Shown: positions 38,651-48,173, numbered from the stretch's first letter. The stretch is DNA of 64,000 nt from Rugosibacter aromaticivorans (GCF_000934545.1 NZ_CP010554.1:62001-126000), one strand, 5' to 3'. Notes: a model not told the origin generated them from the letters alone. Translations and numbers: made by a program.

Positions 38651-38928
38651 TGGATGTCGCGACGCTGTACGAAGCGGCCCGCAATGCCGGACTGCTGACC
38701 GCCGTCACGGTGGCGGGCACCACCGTGCAATGCGCCTTCCGTGCCCCAGACGAAACCGTGCTGGATGGTTTTGCACTGTCGCGGGACTACCAGATCGACT
38801 ACCCGGCGTCCTGGCTGACGCTGGCAGTCGGGGACACGGTCGAGGTGGCAGGCAACACCTTTCAGGTGCGCGACGTGCGTGCCATCGGCGACGGTACCGA
38901 GCGTCGCGCCTCGCTCACCCAACTCTGA
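38650..38928 (+). CDS. Head-tail connector protein (gpFII-like position)
   Basis: The 92-residue protein (MDVATLYEAARNAGLLTAVTVAGTTVQCAF...) starts in the TGATG overlap with the capsid stop. Size and place between capsid and tail genes fit a lambda FII-type connector. The beta-rich makeup agrees; sequence similarity is not decisive. Confidence 0.65.
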   Translation: MDVATLYEAARNAGLLTAVTVAGTTVQCAFRAPDETVLDGFALSRDYQIDYPASWLTLAVGDTVEVAGNTFQVRDVRAIGDGTERRASLTQL

Positions 38929-38938
38929 GGAAAGCCCC

Positions 38939-39364
38939 ATGAACTCCGTCCGCGAGCGCGTCTTGCGGGAGATCGTCACGCGCCTGGCATCTGCGATTGC
39001 CCCGACGCCGGTGCAGCGCATGCCTGCCGTGCCGGTGACCCGCGAGGCCAGTCCGGCGCTGCTGCTGTTCGTCGATGGCGACAGCATCACTGCCCACGCC
39101 AACCACCTGGTCGACCGGTTGCTGATCGTCCGACTTGCCGTGGTCGCACGCGGTGCTGATGCCTTCGACGTCGCCGACCAGGCGCTGGTCGCGGCCCACG
39201 CGGCAATGCTCGCCGACCCGAATCTGGGCGGTCTGGCCATCGCAGTGCGCGAGATCGACTGCGAATGGGAGTTCGACGACGCCGACTCCGGTGCCGTCGC
39301 ACTGCCCGCCCGCTACGAAATCCGCTACCGCACCCATGCCATCGACCTCACCCAAACAGGATGA
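38939..39364 (+). CDS. Tail completion/terminator protein (gpZ/gpU-like position)
   Basis: The 141-residue protein (MNSVRERVLREIVTRLASAIAPTPVQRM...) has the helix-strand pattern of phage tail terminator proteins, with a C-terminal VREIDCEWEFDDADSGAVALPARYEIRYRT. It is placed just before the tail tube gene. Assignment is by layout and composition. Confidence 0.65.
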   Translation: MNSVRERVLREIVTRLASAIAPTPVQRMPAVPVTREASPALLLFVDGDSITAHANHLVDRLLIVRLAVVARGADAFDVADQALVAAHAAMLADPNLGGLAIAVREIDCEWEFDDADSGAVALPARYEIRYRTHAIDLTQTG

Positions 39365-39368
39365 ACCC

Positions 39369-39572
39369 ATGCACATCGAACTACTGAAACCCCATACCCA
39401 CGCAGGCAAGCGCCTCGCCGTAGGTGATCGCCTTGATCTGAATGACGCCAGCGCCCGTTGGCTGATCGCACAAGGCACGGCCAAAGCGGCCACCCCCGCC
39501 ACTGATTCCAAACCCACCCGCCGTGATGCCACGTCCGGTGTTTCCACAACTGCAGCCACCCAAGGAGACTGA
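39369..39572 (+). CDS. Small phage protein before the tail tube gene
   Basis: The 67-residue product (MHIELLKPHTHAGKRLAVGDRLDLNDASARWLIAQG...) has the short beta fold (DUF7210-like) seen in phage structural operons and a Thr/Ala-rich tail. Its function is not known. GGATGAACCC precedes the start. Confidence 0.65.
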   Translation: MHIELLKPHTHAGKRLAVGDRLDLNDASARWLIAQGTAKAATPATDSKPTRRDATSGVSTTAATQGD

Positions 39573-39574
39573 AC

Positions 39575-40327
39575 ATGGCTTACTTTTCCGGACAAGGCCG
39601 CGTCTACATCGGCGCACGTGATGAACTCGGCAACCCGGCCGGACTGACCTTCGTCGGCAACGTGCCCGAGCTGAAGGTGTCGCTGTCGGTAGACACCATC
39701 GAGCACCTGGAAGCGCAGTCGGGTCAGCGCCTGACCGACCTGCAACTCATCAAGACCAAGAAAGGCGAGTTCGCCTGCACGTTGGAAGAGCTGATCGCCA
39801 CCAACCTGGCGCTCGCGCTCTATGGCACCACGACCACGATCACCCCCGGCACGGTGACTGGCGAGCTACTGCCTAACCCGGTCACGCCGGGCAGTCTGTA
39901 TCCGCTGGCCATGCAAAACGTGTCCGCCGTGCAGATCCAGGACTCAGATGCCACGCCCAAGACGCTTCCGGCCAGCCAGTACAGCGTCAATGCCAAGCAC
40001 GGTTCACTGGTGGTGCTGGATGCCACGTCGGGCGGCCCGTACACCGAGCCGTTCACCGTCGATTACGCCTATGGCGCGGCGCAGAGCACGGCGATGTTCA
40101 CCCAGCCTTTGCCCGAGCGCTGGATTCGCTTCGAGGGGCTCAACACCGCCGACGGCAACCGCGAGGTGGTGATCGACCTCTACCGCGTGGCCATCAACCC
40201 GGCGAAGGAACTCTCGATCATCACGGACGAACTGCTGAAGTTCGAGCTGTCGGGCCAGGTACTGGCGGATCTGACCAAGCCAGTCGGCGGTGATCTCGGT
40301 CAGTTCGGACGTCTGGTGCTGCTGTGA
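39575..40327 (+). CDS. Tail tube (major tail) protein
   Basis: The 250-residue protein (MAYFSGQGRVYIGARDELGNPAGLTFVGNVPELKVSLSVDTIEHLEAQSG...) has the pattern of siphophage tail tube proteins, with the long beta hairpin region and a C-terminal LADLTKPVGGDLGQFGR. It stacks as hexamer rings along the tail. Its stop overlaps the chaperone start. Confidence 0.85.
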   Translation: MAYFSGQGRVYIGARDELGNPAGLTFVGNVPELKVSLSVDTIEHLEAQSGQRLTDLQLIKTKKGEFACTLEELIATNLALALYGTTTTITPGTVTGELLPNPVTPGSLYPLAMQNVSAVQIQDSDATPKTLPASQYSVNAKHGSLVVLDATSGGPYTEPFTVDYAYGAAQSTAMFTQPLPERWIRFEGLNTADGNREVVIDLYRVAINPAKELSIITDELLKFELSGQVLADLTKPVGGDLGQFGRLVLL

Positions 40328-40728
40328 TGGAAGGCTTCAAGACCTTCCCCCCTGAGCCTGTGGTCGTGACGCTGTCCGGCACCGCGCTGGAACTGACGCC
40401 GATCCGGCTGGGTGAGTTGCCACGGCTGCTGGCCGTGGTGCGCCCGCTGGCCGAGGAAATCACCAGTGATCCGGACTGGATGGCGCTGCTGGGACGGCAC
40501 GGCGATGCCGTGCTGGATTTGCTGGCGATCACCACTCGGCGTGAACGCGCGTGGATCAACGACCTGTCGCTGGAGGACGCCGTGCAACTGGCCGCCGCCG
40601 TGTTCGAGGTGAACGCGGATTTTTTCGTGGCGCACGTTGTCCCGGCGATTCAGGGCGCGGCCCAGCGACTCGCGCCGACGCTGCGCTCACTGACGACCTC
40701 GGCTGGGACAGTGCCGTCGCCCGCCTGA
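40327..40728 (+). CDS. Tail assembly chaperone, G part
   Basis: The 133-residue protein (MEGFKTFPPEPVVVTLSGTALELTPIRLGELPRLLAVV...) has the size, place and helical pattern of gpG-type chaperones that coat the tape measure before tube polymerisation. The following T part lies in the -1 frame and overlaps it, so part of the ribosomes probably change frame. Confidence 0.78.
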   Translation: MEGFKTFPPEPVVVTLSGTALELTPIRLGELPRLLAVVRPLAEEITSDPDWMALLGRHGDAVLDLLAITTRRERAWINDLSLEDAVQLAAAVFEVNADFFVAHVVPAIQGAAQRLAPTLRSLTTSAGTVPSPA

Positions 40729-40913
40729 TCCGCGCCGGGCACCGGCTTGGCGACGTAATGGCCTACACGCTCACACAAGCGCAAGCCTTTCTGGATGCCG
40801 ACGGACAGATCGAACGGCAGCAACTTGCCCAGCTGCTCGGCATTCATGCCGTGGCAGCTCAGGGCGAGAAGCGTGGCATCGAACAACTGCAACGCGATCT
40901 GCTCAAGGACTGA
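40620..40913 (+). CDS. Tail assembly chaperone, T part made by -1 frameshift
   Basis: In the -1 frame an open stretch continues past the G stop and encodes DDLGWDSAVARLIRAGHRLGDVMAYTLTQAQAFLDADGQ ..., the W...L...GH....YTL.Q..F pattern of GT chaperones. A slip heptamer T TTT TTC in the zero frame of G lies at 40620-40626. The later ATG at 40758 cannot account for the conserved residues before it, so a G-T fusion (40327-40913) is proposed. Confidence 0.6.
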   Translation, partial: FFRGARCPGDSGRGPATRADAALTDDLGWDSAVARLIRAGHRLGDVMAYTLTQAQAFLDADGQIERQQLAQLLGIHAVAAQGEKRGIEQLQRDLLKD

Positions 40914-40916
40914 CCC

Positions 40917-41558
40917 ATGCGCCTCTCGCTCACCACCACCGGCTTGTTGGACCCGCGCCAGTTGGCGGCGTGGAGCACCGAGCGGCGTCGTGCCATCCAC
41001 ACCGCTGTCGCCAAGGGCATGCAATCGGGCGGGCGTGAAGTGCGTGATGCGGCGCGATCCGAGATCCGCAGTGCCTTCACCGTCAAGCGCAACAGCTTCA
41101 TCTCCTCGATGGGCGTGAAGGTGTTCGACAAGAAGCCCGAACTGCTGCCCGCCCTGCTGGTGGGCAGCAAGATTCCTTGGCTCGGTCTGCATGAAAAAGG
41201 CGGCACGGTGAGCGGCAATTTGCTGATACCGCTGCTGCCCGGGCGCATCGGCCCCAAGCGTTTCAAGGCGGTCATTGACGGCCTGATGCGCTCGGGCAAT
41301 GCCTTCTTCATCGAGAAGAACGGACGCGTGCTGCTGATGGCCGAGAACATCAAAGAGAACGCCGGGCAGCTTGGCCGCTTCAAGCGTGCCGAGCGTGGTC
41401 GTACCGGGGCCAAGCAGATCAAGCGTGGCCAGGAGATTCCCATCGCCGTGCTGGTCAAGCGCGTCGATCTCAAACGACGACTGAATCTGGCGGGTGGCGT
41501 GCAACGCGCACTACCTGCCTTGGCGCGGGCGATTCAACAAGAACTGGACATAGTCTGA
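40917..41558 (+). CDS. DUF6441-like phage tail-region protein
   Basis: The 213-residue protein is basic (MRLSLTTTGLLDPRQLAAWSTERRRAIHTAVAKGMQSGGREVRDAARSEIRSAF...), with a middle GSKIPWLGLHEKGGTV. It resembles DUF6441 proteins encoded just before the tape measure gene. A role in tail assembly or completion is inferred from position. It overlaps the tape measure start. Confidence 0.7.
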   Translation: MRLSLTTTGLLDPRQLAAWSTERRRAIHTAVAKGMQSGGREVRDAARSEIRSAFTVKRNSFISSMGVKVFDKKPELLPALLVGSKIPWLGLHEKGGTVSGNLLIPLLPGRIGPKRFKAVIDGLMRSGNAFFIEKNGRVLLMAENIKENAGQLGRFKRAERGRTGAKQIKRGQEIPIAVLVKRVDLKRRLNLAGGVQRALPALARAIQQELDIV

Positions 41559-44263
41559 TGGCAAGCAATCGTGCCCAAATCCTGATCAGTGCCGTCGACC
41601 AGACCAAGACCGCTTTCGATTCGATCAAGCGGGGCCTGGGTGGTCTGACCGACACCGCCAAGAGCGTCAACGGCGTGCTGGCCAACCTCGGGGTGGCTGT
41701 CTCCGTGGCTGGTCTGACCGCGATGGTGAAATCGGCCATCGACACTGGCGACGCGCTGGACGAGATGTCGCAACGTGTCGGTGTCAGCGTCGAGACCCTG
41801 TCGGTATGGAAACCGGCAGCCGAGCAGTCCGGTGTGTCCGGCGAATCGTTCGAGAAGGGGCTGCGCAAGCTGTCCACCACGATGCTGGAAGCCGCGACCG
41901 GGTCGGAAGATGCCGCGCGCGGATTCTCCGCCGTGGGTGTCGAGTTCGAGAACCAGGACGGCACCCTGCGCGCCACCGATCAGGTGCTGCTCGATCTGGC
42001 CGAGCGCTTCAAGGCCATGCCCGATGGCGCGGAGAAAACCGCCCTGGCCGTGCAACTGTTCGGCAAGTCGGGAGCCGAGCTGATCCCGTTCCTGAATCAG
42101 GGGCGCGACGGCATCAATGAGCTCGCCGCCGAGATGCAGGCGCTCGGCGTGCAGATGAGTAGTGAGACTGCGGCGCAGGCGGGCAACTTTAATGATGCGC
42201 TCGACAAGCTGAAACTGGCCACCACCAGCATCGGCAACCAGATCATCGCGTCCTTGCTGCCCGCCCTGAACGATATGGCCGGTGGCATGGTCGAGTCGGC
42301 CAAGCAAGGCGGCACGCTGCGCGTGATCCTGGATGGCGTGGTGCTGGTGCTCAAGACCTTGGCCCTCGGTGCCGCCACCGTCGGCAAGGCCTTCGTCGCC
42401 TTGGGCGAAGCCATTGGCGCGGGTGTCGCCGCCGCTGTAGAAGCGCTCAAGGGCAACACCGACGGGGCCAAGGCCATCATTGCCGACCTCAAAGGCAATC
42501 TGGTCAAACGGCTGGATGAACTGGCGTCCTTCCGTGACAGTCTGTTCGACCCCAAGCCCATCGAGGTCAAGGCACCCAAGATCCAGGCCGATCCGGAACT
42601 GCTGCAACGCCTGACCAAGCCTAAAGCCGTCAAGCCAGCGCAGGACACGACCGGCGCGCAAACCACGCTGATGAAAGCGCAACTGGATACCGAGTTCGCG
42701 CTGCTCAAGGACGGTTTGACCCGGCAACAAACTGCGCTGGATGCTGCACTCGAGGATCGTCTGGTCTCGGTGCGCGACTACTACACGCAGAAAACGGCCA
42801 TCGAGCAGCGCGAGATCGATGCCGAAATCGCCCGCAAGCAGCAGGAGCTGGCGCGCAATCAGCAGGTCGCTACCACCGGCAAATCGGAAAACGACCGCCT
42901 GCGTGCCAAGGCCGAAGTGGCCAAGGCGGAAGCCGACCTAATCACGCTCAATAACCGGCGCACGGACATCGAACAGGCCAATGCGCGCAAGGCAGCGCAA
43001 GCCGAGCGTGAGCTGGCCGATGCCTTGGCGCAGGCGCGTGAGGAACTGGCACAGATCACCGGCACGGCCACAGATGCCGACCGGCAAGCTGCTATCGAGC
43101 GCAGCTACCGCGATCTACGGGCGCGACTGGCGGCAGAAAGCGATGCCGACGGCGTGTCGCTCATTGATCGGCTGATCAATGTGAAGGCTGCACAGGCCAA
43201 TCTGGCGGCGCTCGAAGCCCAATGGCGGCAGGTCACCGAGCGTCTGCGCAATGCGCAGGAGGCCATTCAGACCCTGCAGCAAGCTGGGCTGCTGACCGAA
43301 ACACAGGCACGTCAGCAGATCGTGGCCCTGCAACAGCAATCGGCCACCGAGATGGAGCGCTTGTTGCCGACCATGCAGCAAGCCGCGCAGGCCATCGGGC
43401 CAGATGCGGTGATTCGGGTACAAGCGTGGCGCAACGAGCTGGATCGCACCAAGCTCACGGTCGATGAAATGGCTCCGCTGTGGAACCGCATCGGCGAGAG
43501 CTTCGGCGGCGCGCTCAACGGGATGATCACCGGCGCACAGACCTGGCGCAGCGTGATGGCCAGCCTGTTCCAGCAGGTAGCCGACGCCTTCCTGCAGCAG
43601 ATCGTGATCCAGCCCTTCCAGCAGTGGATCGCCATGCAGGCGCGAATGCTGGCGCTCAAGCTCGGTTTCATCCAGCAGGAGCAGACCGTCGATGCTGCGG
43701 CCAGCGCCGCCAAGGTCGCCCAAAAGACCACCGAAACCACCGCCGTGGTGTCGATGGATGCCGCCAAGGCCGGTGCAGGTGCAGCAGCGTCGCAAGCCTC
43801 CGTGCCCATCGTTGGCCCGGGGCTGGCCATTGCCGCAATGGTGGCGATGGTGGCCGCAGTGATGGCGCTGCTGGGTGGCATCAAGAAATTCGCGGGTGGT
43901 GGCTTGGTGTCCGGGCCGGGCAGCGCCACCTCGGATTCGATCCCGGCGCGTCTGTCCGCAGGCGAGTACGTGGTGCGGGCGGCCGCCGTGCGCCAAGTCG
44001 GCGTGGCCTTCCTCGACTCGCTCAACGGCTTGTCGGCAGGCCCACGTTTCAAGGGTGGCGAACTGGCCTTCGCAGCGGGCGGGCTGGTACCGGAGGTGAA
44101 AGTGCCACCCGCGCAGCCGCAGATGAATCAGGCCGTGCGCATCGTCAACGCAGTCGATCCGGGCGTGACCCACGACCACCTGCAGTCGCCTGCCGGAGAG
44201 AAAGTCATCGTCAACATCATCGGGCGCAATGCACGGGCCATCCGTGCGGCGCTGCAAGGCTGA
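41558..44263 (+). CDS. Tail tape measure protein
   Basis: The 901-residue protein has the tape measure features: an N-terminal DQTKTAFDSIKRGLGGLTDTAKSV repeat, long charged coiled coils (about residues 400-480, KQQELARNQQVATTGKSENDRLRAKAEV), a hydrophobic segment near residues 745-780 (VGPGLAIAAMVAMVAAVMALLGG), and a C-terminal FAGGGLVSGPGSATSDSIPARLSAGEYV motif common to lambda-type tape measures. It sets tail length and implies a long non-contractile tail. Confidence 0.95.
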   Translation: MASNRAQILISAVDQTKTAFDSIKRGLGGLTDTAKSVNGVLANLGVAVSVAGLTAMVKSAIDTGDALDEMSQRVGVSVETLSVWKPAAEQSGVSGESFEKGLRKLSTTMLEAATGSEDAARGFSAVGVEFENQDGTLRATDQVLLDLAERFKAMPDGAEKTALAVQLFGKSGAELIPFLNQGRDGINELAAEMQALGVQMSSETAAQAGNFNDALDKLKLATTSIGNQIIASLLPALNDMAGGMVESAKQGGTLRVILDGVVLVLKTLALGAATVGKAFVALGEAIGAGVAAAVEALKGNTDGAKAIIADLKGNLVKRLDELASFRDSLFDPKPIEVKAPKIQADPELLQRLTKPKAVKPAQDTTGAQTTLMKAQLDTEFALLKDGLTRQQTALDAALEDRLVSVRDYYTQKTAIEQREIDAEIARKQQELARNQQVATTGKSENDRLRAKAEVAKAEADLITLNNRRTDIEQANARKAAQAERELADALAQAREELAQITGTATDADRQAAIERSYRDLRARLAAESDADGVSLIDRLINVKAAQANLAALEAQWRQVTERLRNAQEAIQTLQQAGLLTETQARQQIVALQQQSATEMERLLPTMQQAAQAIGPDAVIRVQAWRNELDRTKLTVDEMAPLWNRIGESFGGALNGMITGAQTWRSVMASLFQQVADAFLQQIVIQPFQQWIAMQARMLALKLGFIQQEQTVDAAASAAKVAQKTTETTAVVSMDAAKAGAGAAASQASVPIVGPGLAIAAMVAMVAAVMALLGGIKKFAGGGLVSGPGSATSDSIPARLSAGEYVVRAAAVRQVGVAFLDSLNGLSAGPRFKGGELAFAAGGLVPEVKVPPAQPQMNQAVRIVNAVDPGVTHDHLQSPAGEKVIVNIIGRNARAIRAALQG

Positions 44264-44282
44264 ATTTTCAGGGGAAAGTCCA

Positions 44283-45341
44283 ATGGCACTTCTGTTCATC
44301 GACGGTTTCGATCACTACGACCCGCAGGCCGTGGACAGCTTTGGCGATCCGTGGCTCGCACGTGGCAAGGCGGCGTATCTGTCACCACAGGCCACCCGGA
44401 TCAATGGCCGTCGTCCGTCCTCCTATGCTCTGCGTTTGCCGGAAGGTTCGGGGGGTGGCTACGTCAAGAACCTCGACACCACCAAGACCAGCCTGATCGT
44501 CGGGGCAGCCATTCGTGTGGTGCCGTACCAAAACACCTACACCGAGCCACTGCTGCTTGGCGTGCGCGATGCCAACTCGCAGGTCGCGCATCTCGTGAAA
44601 ATCGGCGAGGACGGTCGGCTCAAGCTCTACCGCTGGCAATACGGCTATGACCAGTTGATCTCTGTCTCAGTCGCCAGCGCTCCGGCGCGCGGCTGGCACT
44701 ACATCGAGTTGCAGGTCACTCAAGGCACCAGCAACGGTGTGCTGTCAGTGCGCATCAACGGCATCCTGGCCATCCAGATGACCGCGCAGAACACCATTCA
44801 GGGCGGCGGCCAACTGCTCACGGCATTCGTAGGTGCGGTGCCCGGCCAGAATTGTCCGCTGACCATCGACGTCGACGACTTCTACATCGCCGACACCAGC
44901 GGCACGATCAACAACACCTTCCTCGGTGATGTGCGCGTCGATGCCTTGCAGGCTCAGGCCGATGGCAGTTTGAACCAGTGGACTCCCAGTCCGGTCGGCA
45001 CTGCTGCCTGGGAAGCCGTCAGCGACGAGGACGAAGCCACAGCGATCAGTGCGCCCAACGTCGGGCTGCGCCAGTCCTTCGATGTCGAGCCGCTGCCGGT
45101 AATGGCCACGCCTGCCATCTACGGTGTGCAACTGACCATGCTGGCGCGCAAGACCGACGCGGGGCTGGGCAAGGTCAAAGGACTCGTGGTCAGTGGTGCG
45201 CAGAGCGCCGTCAGCACCGACATCGTCCTGCAGGAGCAACTGGCGTGGCAGAGCACGCTGTTCGAGCGCAATCCGAACGGCAACGTGCAGTGGACGGAGG
45301 CCGCCTTCAATGCCGCTGAGTTCGGCCTGGAGTCGGCATGA
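44283..45341 (+). CDS. Tail-region protein with lectin-like beta fold
   Basis: The 352-residue protein (MALLFIDGFDHYDPQAVDSFGDPWLARG...) looks like the phage virion proteins that follow the tape measure: a beta-sandwich part with GWHYIELQVTQGTSNGVLSVRINGI and VDDFYIAD, as in concanavalin-like lectin folds. It may bind a surface sugar. No enzyme motif is visible. It overlaps the next gene by 4 bases. Confidence 0.7.
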   Translation: MALLFIDGFDHYDPQAVDSFGDPWLARGKAAYLSPQATRINGRRPSSYALRLPEGSGGGYVKNLDTTKTSLIVGAAIRVVPYQNTYTEPLLLGVRDANSQVAHLVKIGEDGRLKLYRWQYGYDQLISVSVASAPARGWHYIELQVTQGTSNGVLSVRINGILAIQMTAQNTIQGGGQLLTAFVGAVPGQNCPLTIDVDDFYIADTSGTINNTFLGDVRVDALQAQADGSLNQWTPSPVGTAAWEAVSDEDEATAISAPNVGLRQSFDVEPLPVMATPAIYGVQLTMLARKTDAGLGKVKGLVVSGAQSAVSTDIVLQEQLAWQSTLFERNPNGNVQWTEAAFNAAEFGLESA

Positions 45342-46921
45342 CGGAGCGTGTCGTCGTTCAAGACATTGCGGAGGTTTCCAGCAAACCAACGCCGGGGAGC
45401 GAACTGCCCGCCTTCCAGGGTGAAGTGCTCTCGCGCGCCACCTTCGGGGCGAGCGCAGCCAGCTTCACGCCGGAAACAGCTGTCGCTCCGCTGCCGCCCA
45501 ATCTGACGGCCAGCCTGCTGGCGGAATCCTTGGCGGGCCCCTGGCCACCCATCGATGCGCCGATCTTTCTGGTCGAGGTGTTGCGCCGGGACACGGCCTC
45601 AAGCGCCATCGTCGCCACCGGTATGGATGCCTTTGGCGACCAGCCTTGGCCGGATGCGCAACGCGGCGTGTTTGCCTTCCGTCATGATTGGATGGAGCCC
45701 CTCGTGGAACGGCTGGAGTGGCAGACCAGCGTCACGCGGCTGGCCAGTGGCAACGAATCCCGGCAGGCACGCCGACGCGTTCCTCGGCGCTGGCTTACCT
45801 ACAAGGTGGGCAACGCCCGGCAGACCGATGCCTTGGTTGGCGACTGGCTGGCCGATCATCTTGGTCAAATGGCGCTGTGGCCGCTGCCGCAGTACGCGGT
45901 TCACCTGACCGAGTCCTGCGAACGTGGCGCACTGGCACTCAATGTGACCGAAGCTGACGGGCGACAGTTCGGGCCACTCTCGGCCAATGTGCATCTGACC
46001 TACGACGGGGTGCAGGGCTGGCAGGAGACTGAGAGCAATGGCCGCTGGGTGCTGATCATCGCCGCCGGTGGGTGGCAGATCGCCCAACTCAGCGATGTGG
46101 AAAGCGATCTGCTGTGGCTGATGGAACCGTTGGCACGCGCCGCAGCCGTGGGCAGCTTCGTCATGCCCTTGGTGTGGGGCAAGGCCATCGACCCGGTGGA
46201 TCTCACGCAGTGGGTGCCTGGCATGGTCGGCGGCAACGTCCCCACACAGATCCAGCCTGCGCCATTGCCCGACCAGGATGTCCTCGATGACCCATGGCTC
46301 GACGAGATCCCGGTCTGGCCAGATGGCAACTGGCGTGACGATCCAACGGCCGCAGCGCAAACCACGATCACCCGCCAAGACTTTTCGACTGCAGATCCGT
46401 GGGTGCGCCGGGACGATCCGTGGGCGACGACAACTTTGCAGCGGCGCTATCTGGCCAGCTCACTCGATGAAATCGAGATCTGGCGGGCGCGGTTGTGGCG
46501 CACCCAAGGCCGTCTGGCGGCCTTCTGGCTGCCCGATGGCTTGGCTCCGATCCTGTGGGTGAACGTCGAAGCCGATCCCGAAGATGGCTTCCTGCGCGTG
46601 GATGGCAAAGACATCTCCGCGCGAATCTCGGATTTTTGGCATCGCCCCGCCGCTTGCTTGATCGTGCATCCAGACGGCTATCGGCAATACGCCCTGACGG
46701 CAACCTGCCATCTGGATCAAGGCGGTGTGCTGGTGCTGCGCTCGGGCCTTGACGACTGGGTGCCCGCGGGCAGCCGCGTCATTCGCCTCGTGCGCTGCCG
46801 CCTCGACCACGACGCCATCGATCTGTACTGGCACAGCCCGACGCTGCTGGAGATCACCCTGACAGCGCGTCAGTTGCCCGAACCACGCGGAAATGACCGT
46901 CAAACCTACGAGGGAGAGTAA
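45338..46921 (+). CDS. Large tail-region protein, function unknown
   Basis: The 527-residue protein (MTERVVVQDIAEVSSKPTPGSELPAFQGE...) is Trp-rich in the middle and end and contains no family I know. It sits between the lectin-like gene and the BR0599-type protein in the tail tip region, so a tip or hub role is plausible. Overlaps the previous gene by 4 bases. Confidence 0.7.
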   Translation: MTERVVVQDIAEVSSKPTPGSELPAFQGEVLSRATFGASAASFTPETAVAPLPPNLTASLLAESLAGPWPPIDAPIFLVEVLRRDTASSAIVATGMDAFGDQPWPDAQRGVFAFRHDWMEPLVERLEWQTSVTRLASGNESRQARRRVPRRWLTYKVGNARQTDALVGDWLADHLGQMALWPLPQYAVHLTESCERGALALNVTEADGRQFGPLSANVHLTYDGVQGWQETESNGRWVLIIAAGGWQIAQLSDVESDLLWLMEPLARAAAVGSFVMPLVWGKAIDPVDLTQWVPGMVGGNVPTQIQPAPLPDQDVLDDPWLDEIPVWPDGNWRDDPTAAAQTTITRQDFSTADPWVRRDDPWATTTLQRRYLASSLDEIEIWRARLWRTQGRLAAFWLPDGLAPILWVNVEADPEDGFLRVDGKDISARISDFWHRPAACLIVHPDGYRQYALTATCHLDQGGVLVLRSGLDDWVPAGSRVIRLVRCRLDHDAIDLYWHSPTLLEITLTARQLPEPRGNDRQTYEGE

Positions 46922-46926
46922 GCACG

Positions 46927-47715
46927 ATGAGCCAGAACCCATTGCTGGAAGTCGAGCTATACGCCTTCGCCAGCAACAGCGCGCAGTTCTATCTAACGCC
47001 GCACGAATTCGATGTTGATCTGGATGGCAACCTCTACAAGAGCCTGGCCTTGGAACGCAACGAACTGGCGCTGGGTGCTGAAGCTGCGAAGGCTGGCTTG
47101 GATCTGAAACTGCCGCCGAACTGTGATTTGGTGCGCCACCTGCTCGCCAACTCGCTGACCGGCGACACCACCTCGATCACCCTGCGCATCGGACGGCGCG
47201 ATACCTGGGGCGACTACTGGTGGATCTCCGGCACGCGCTGGATGGGCCGGGTGCTGGGCGTCGAAGTCGCTGACGATGTGGCTCGCATTCGCTGCGAGTC
47301 CGCGCAGGTCAGTCTCAAGCGCATCGGGTTGCGGCGGCTCTACAGCCGCAAGTGTTCCCACGTGCTGTATTCGGCTGCTTGCGGTGCGTCACCCATCACC
47401 GCCAGCGCCTTCGTGAGCAACAGCTATGGCCGCAACGTCGATCTCGATGGCGGTGTGCCCGGCAGCGTCAGTGGCGGCTTGGCCGGTGGTTGGCTGCAAA
47501 CACCCGAAGGTGCCCGCCACATGATCGTCAATGACTACGGTGGCGGCGTCGAGTTGCTCTATCCGATGGTCATTGAAGTCGGTACCGAGGTGCTGCTGAC
47601 GGTCGGCTGCGACCACAGCACGGCCACGTGCGAGTCGCGCTTCGGGAACCTCGACAACTACGGCGGCTTTCCCGCCATCCCGAGCAAAAACCCGTTCTCG
47701 ACGGGCGTGTTCTGA
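46927..47715 (+). CDS. BR0599/DUF2163-type phage tail protein
   Basis: The 262-residue protein (MSQNPLLEVELYAFASNSAQFYLTPHE...) has the BR0599 pattern, with LRRLYSRKCSHVLYSAACGAS and a C-terminal CDHSTATCESRFGNLDNYGGFPAIPSKNPF. The cysteine pattern resembles minor tail proteins of the gpL type, which may hold a metal cluster. It lies before the tail tip genes as expected. Confidence 0.85.
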   Translation: MSQNPLLEVELYAFASNSAQFYLTPHEFDVDLDGNLYKSLALERNELALGAEAAKAGLDLKLPPNCDLVRHLLANSLTGDTTSITLRIGRRDTWGDYWWISGTRWMGRVLGVEVADDVARIRCESAQVSLKRIGLRRLYSRKCSHVLYSAACGASPITASAFVSNSYGRNVDLDGGVPGSVSGGLAGGWLQTPEGARHMIVNDYGGGVELLYPMVIEVGTEVLLTVGCDHSTATCESRFGNLDNYGGFPAIPSKNPFSTGVF

Positions 47716-47733
47716 ATCCCTGGAGAAATCGCC

Positions 47734-47961
47734 ATGTGGTACCTCGTCGTCATCGTGGTGGCGGCGCTGGTTTCGGTCGCGCTCGCGCCGAAACCGCCCG
47801 AGCCCAAACCGGCGTCGCTGTCTGACGTCGATGCCCCAACCGCAGAAGAAGGCCGACCGATTCCCGTCGTATTCGGCACCGTGCTGCTGCGCGGTTCCAA
47901 CGTCGTCTGGTACGGCGATCTCGAAGCCGATCCGATCAAGAAGAAAGGTGGCAAGAAATGA
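47734..47961 (+). CDS. Small tail-tip protein with N-terminal membrane-like helix
   Basis: The 75-residue protein begins with a hydrophobic helix (MWYLVVIVVAALVSVALAPKPP) and continues with PIPVVFGTVLLRGSNVVWYGDL, a strand pattern found at the start of tip attachment proteins. It could be an assembly factor like lambda gpI. GGAG precedes the ATG. Confidence 0.65.
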   Translation: MWYLVVIVVAALVSVALAPKPPEPKPASLSDVDAPTAEEGRPIPVVFGTVLLRGSNVVWYGDLEADPIKKKGGKK

Positions 47962-48173
47962 CCACGCAGACTGTCATCACCATCGATCACGTGCGCGCCG
48001 TAGGCCTGTGCGTGAACGGCACGCGCACTTGGTTTGCGCGTCACGATCTGGATTTCCGCGCCTTTCTGCGCGAAGGCTGTGACGCCGACACCTTGCTGGC
48101 CACCGGCGATGCAATGGCAAAACGTGTGGTCGAGCACGCCCGCAATCAGTCCATCCTGCGGGAGCAAGACTGA
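47958..48173 (+). CDS. Small tail-region protein, function unknown
   Basis: The 71-residue product (MTTQTVITIDHVRAVGLCVNGTRTWFARHDLDFRAFLREG...) overlaps both neighbours (4 bases before, 1 base after). It has an ELD-type helix at the end and no known motif. In related phages a small gene regularly lies before the tip protein gene. Confidence 0.65.
   Translation: MTTQTVITIDHVRAVGLCVNGTRTWFARHDLDFRAFLREGCDADTLLATGDAMAKRVVEHARNQSILREQD

Noticed and set aside
40758..40913. A separate 51-residue gene starting at the ATG at 40758
   Set aside because: Typical T-domain residues are encoded upstream of that ATG in the same frame and no ribosome site precedes it, so frameshifting explains it better.
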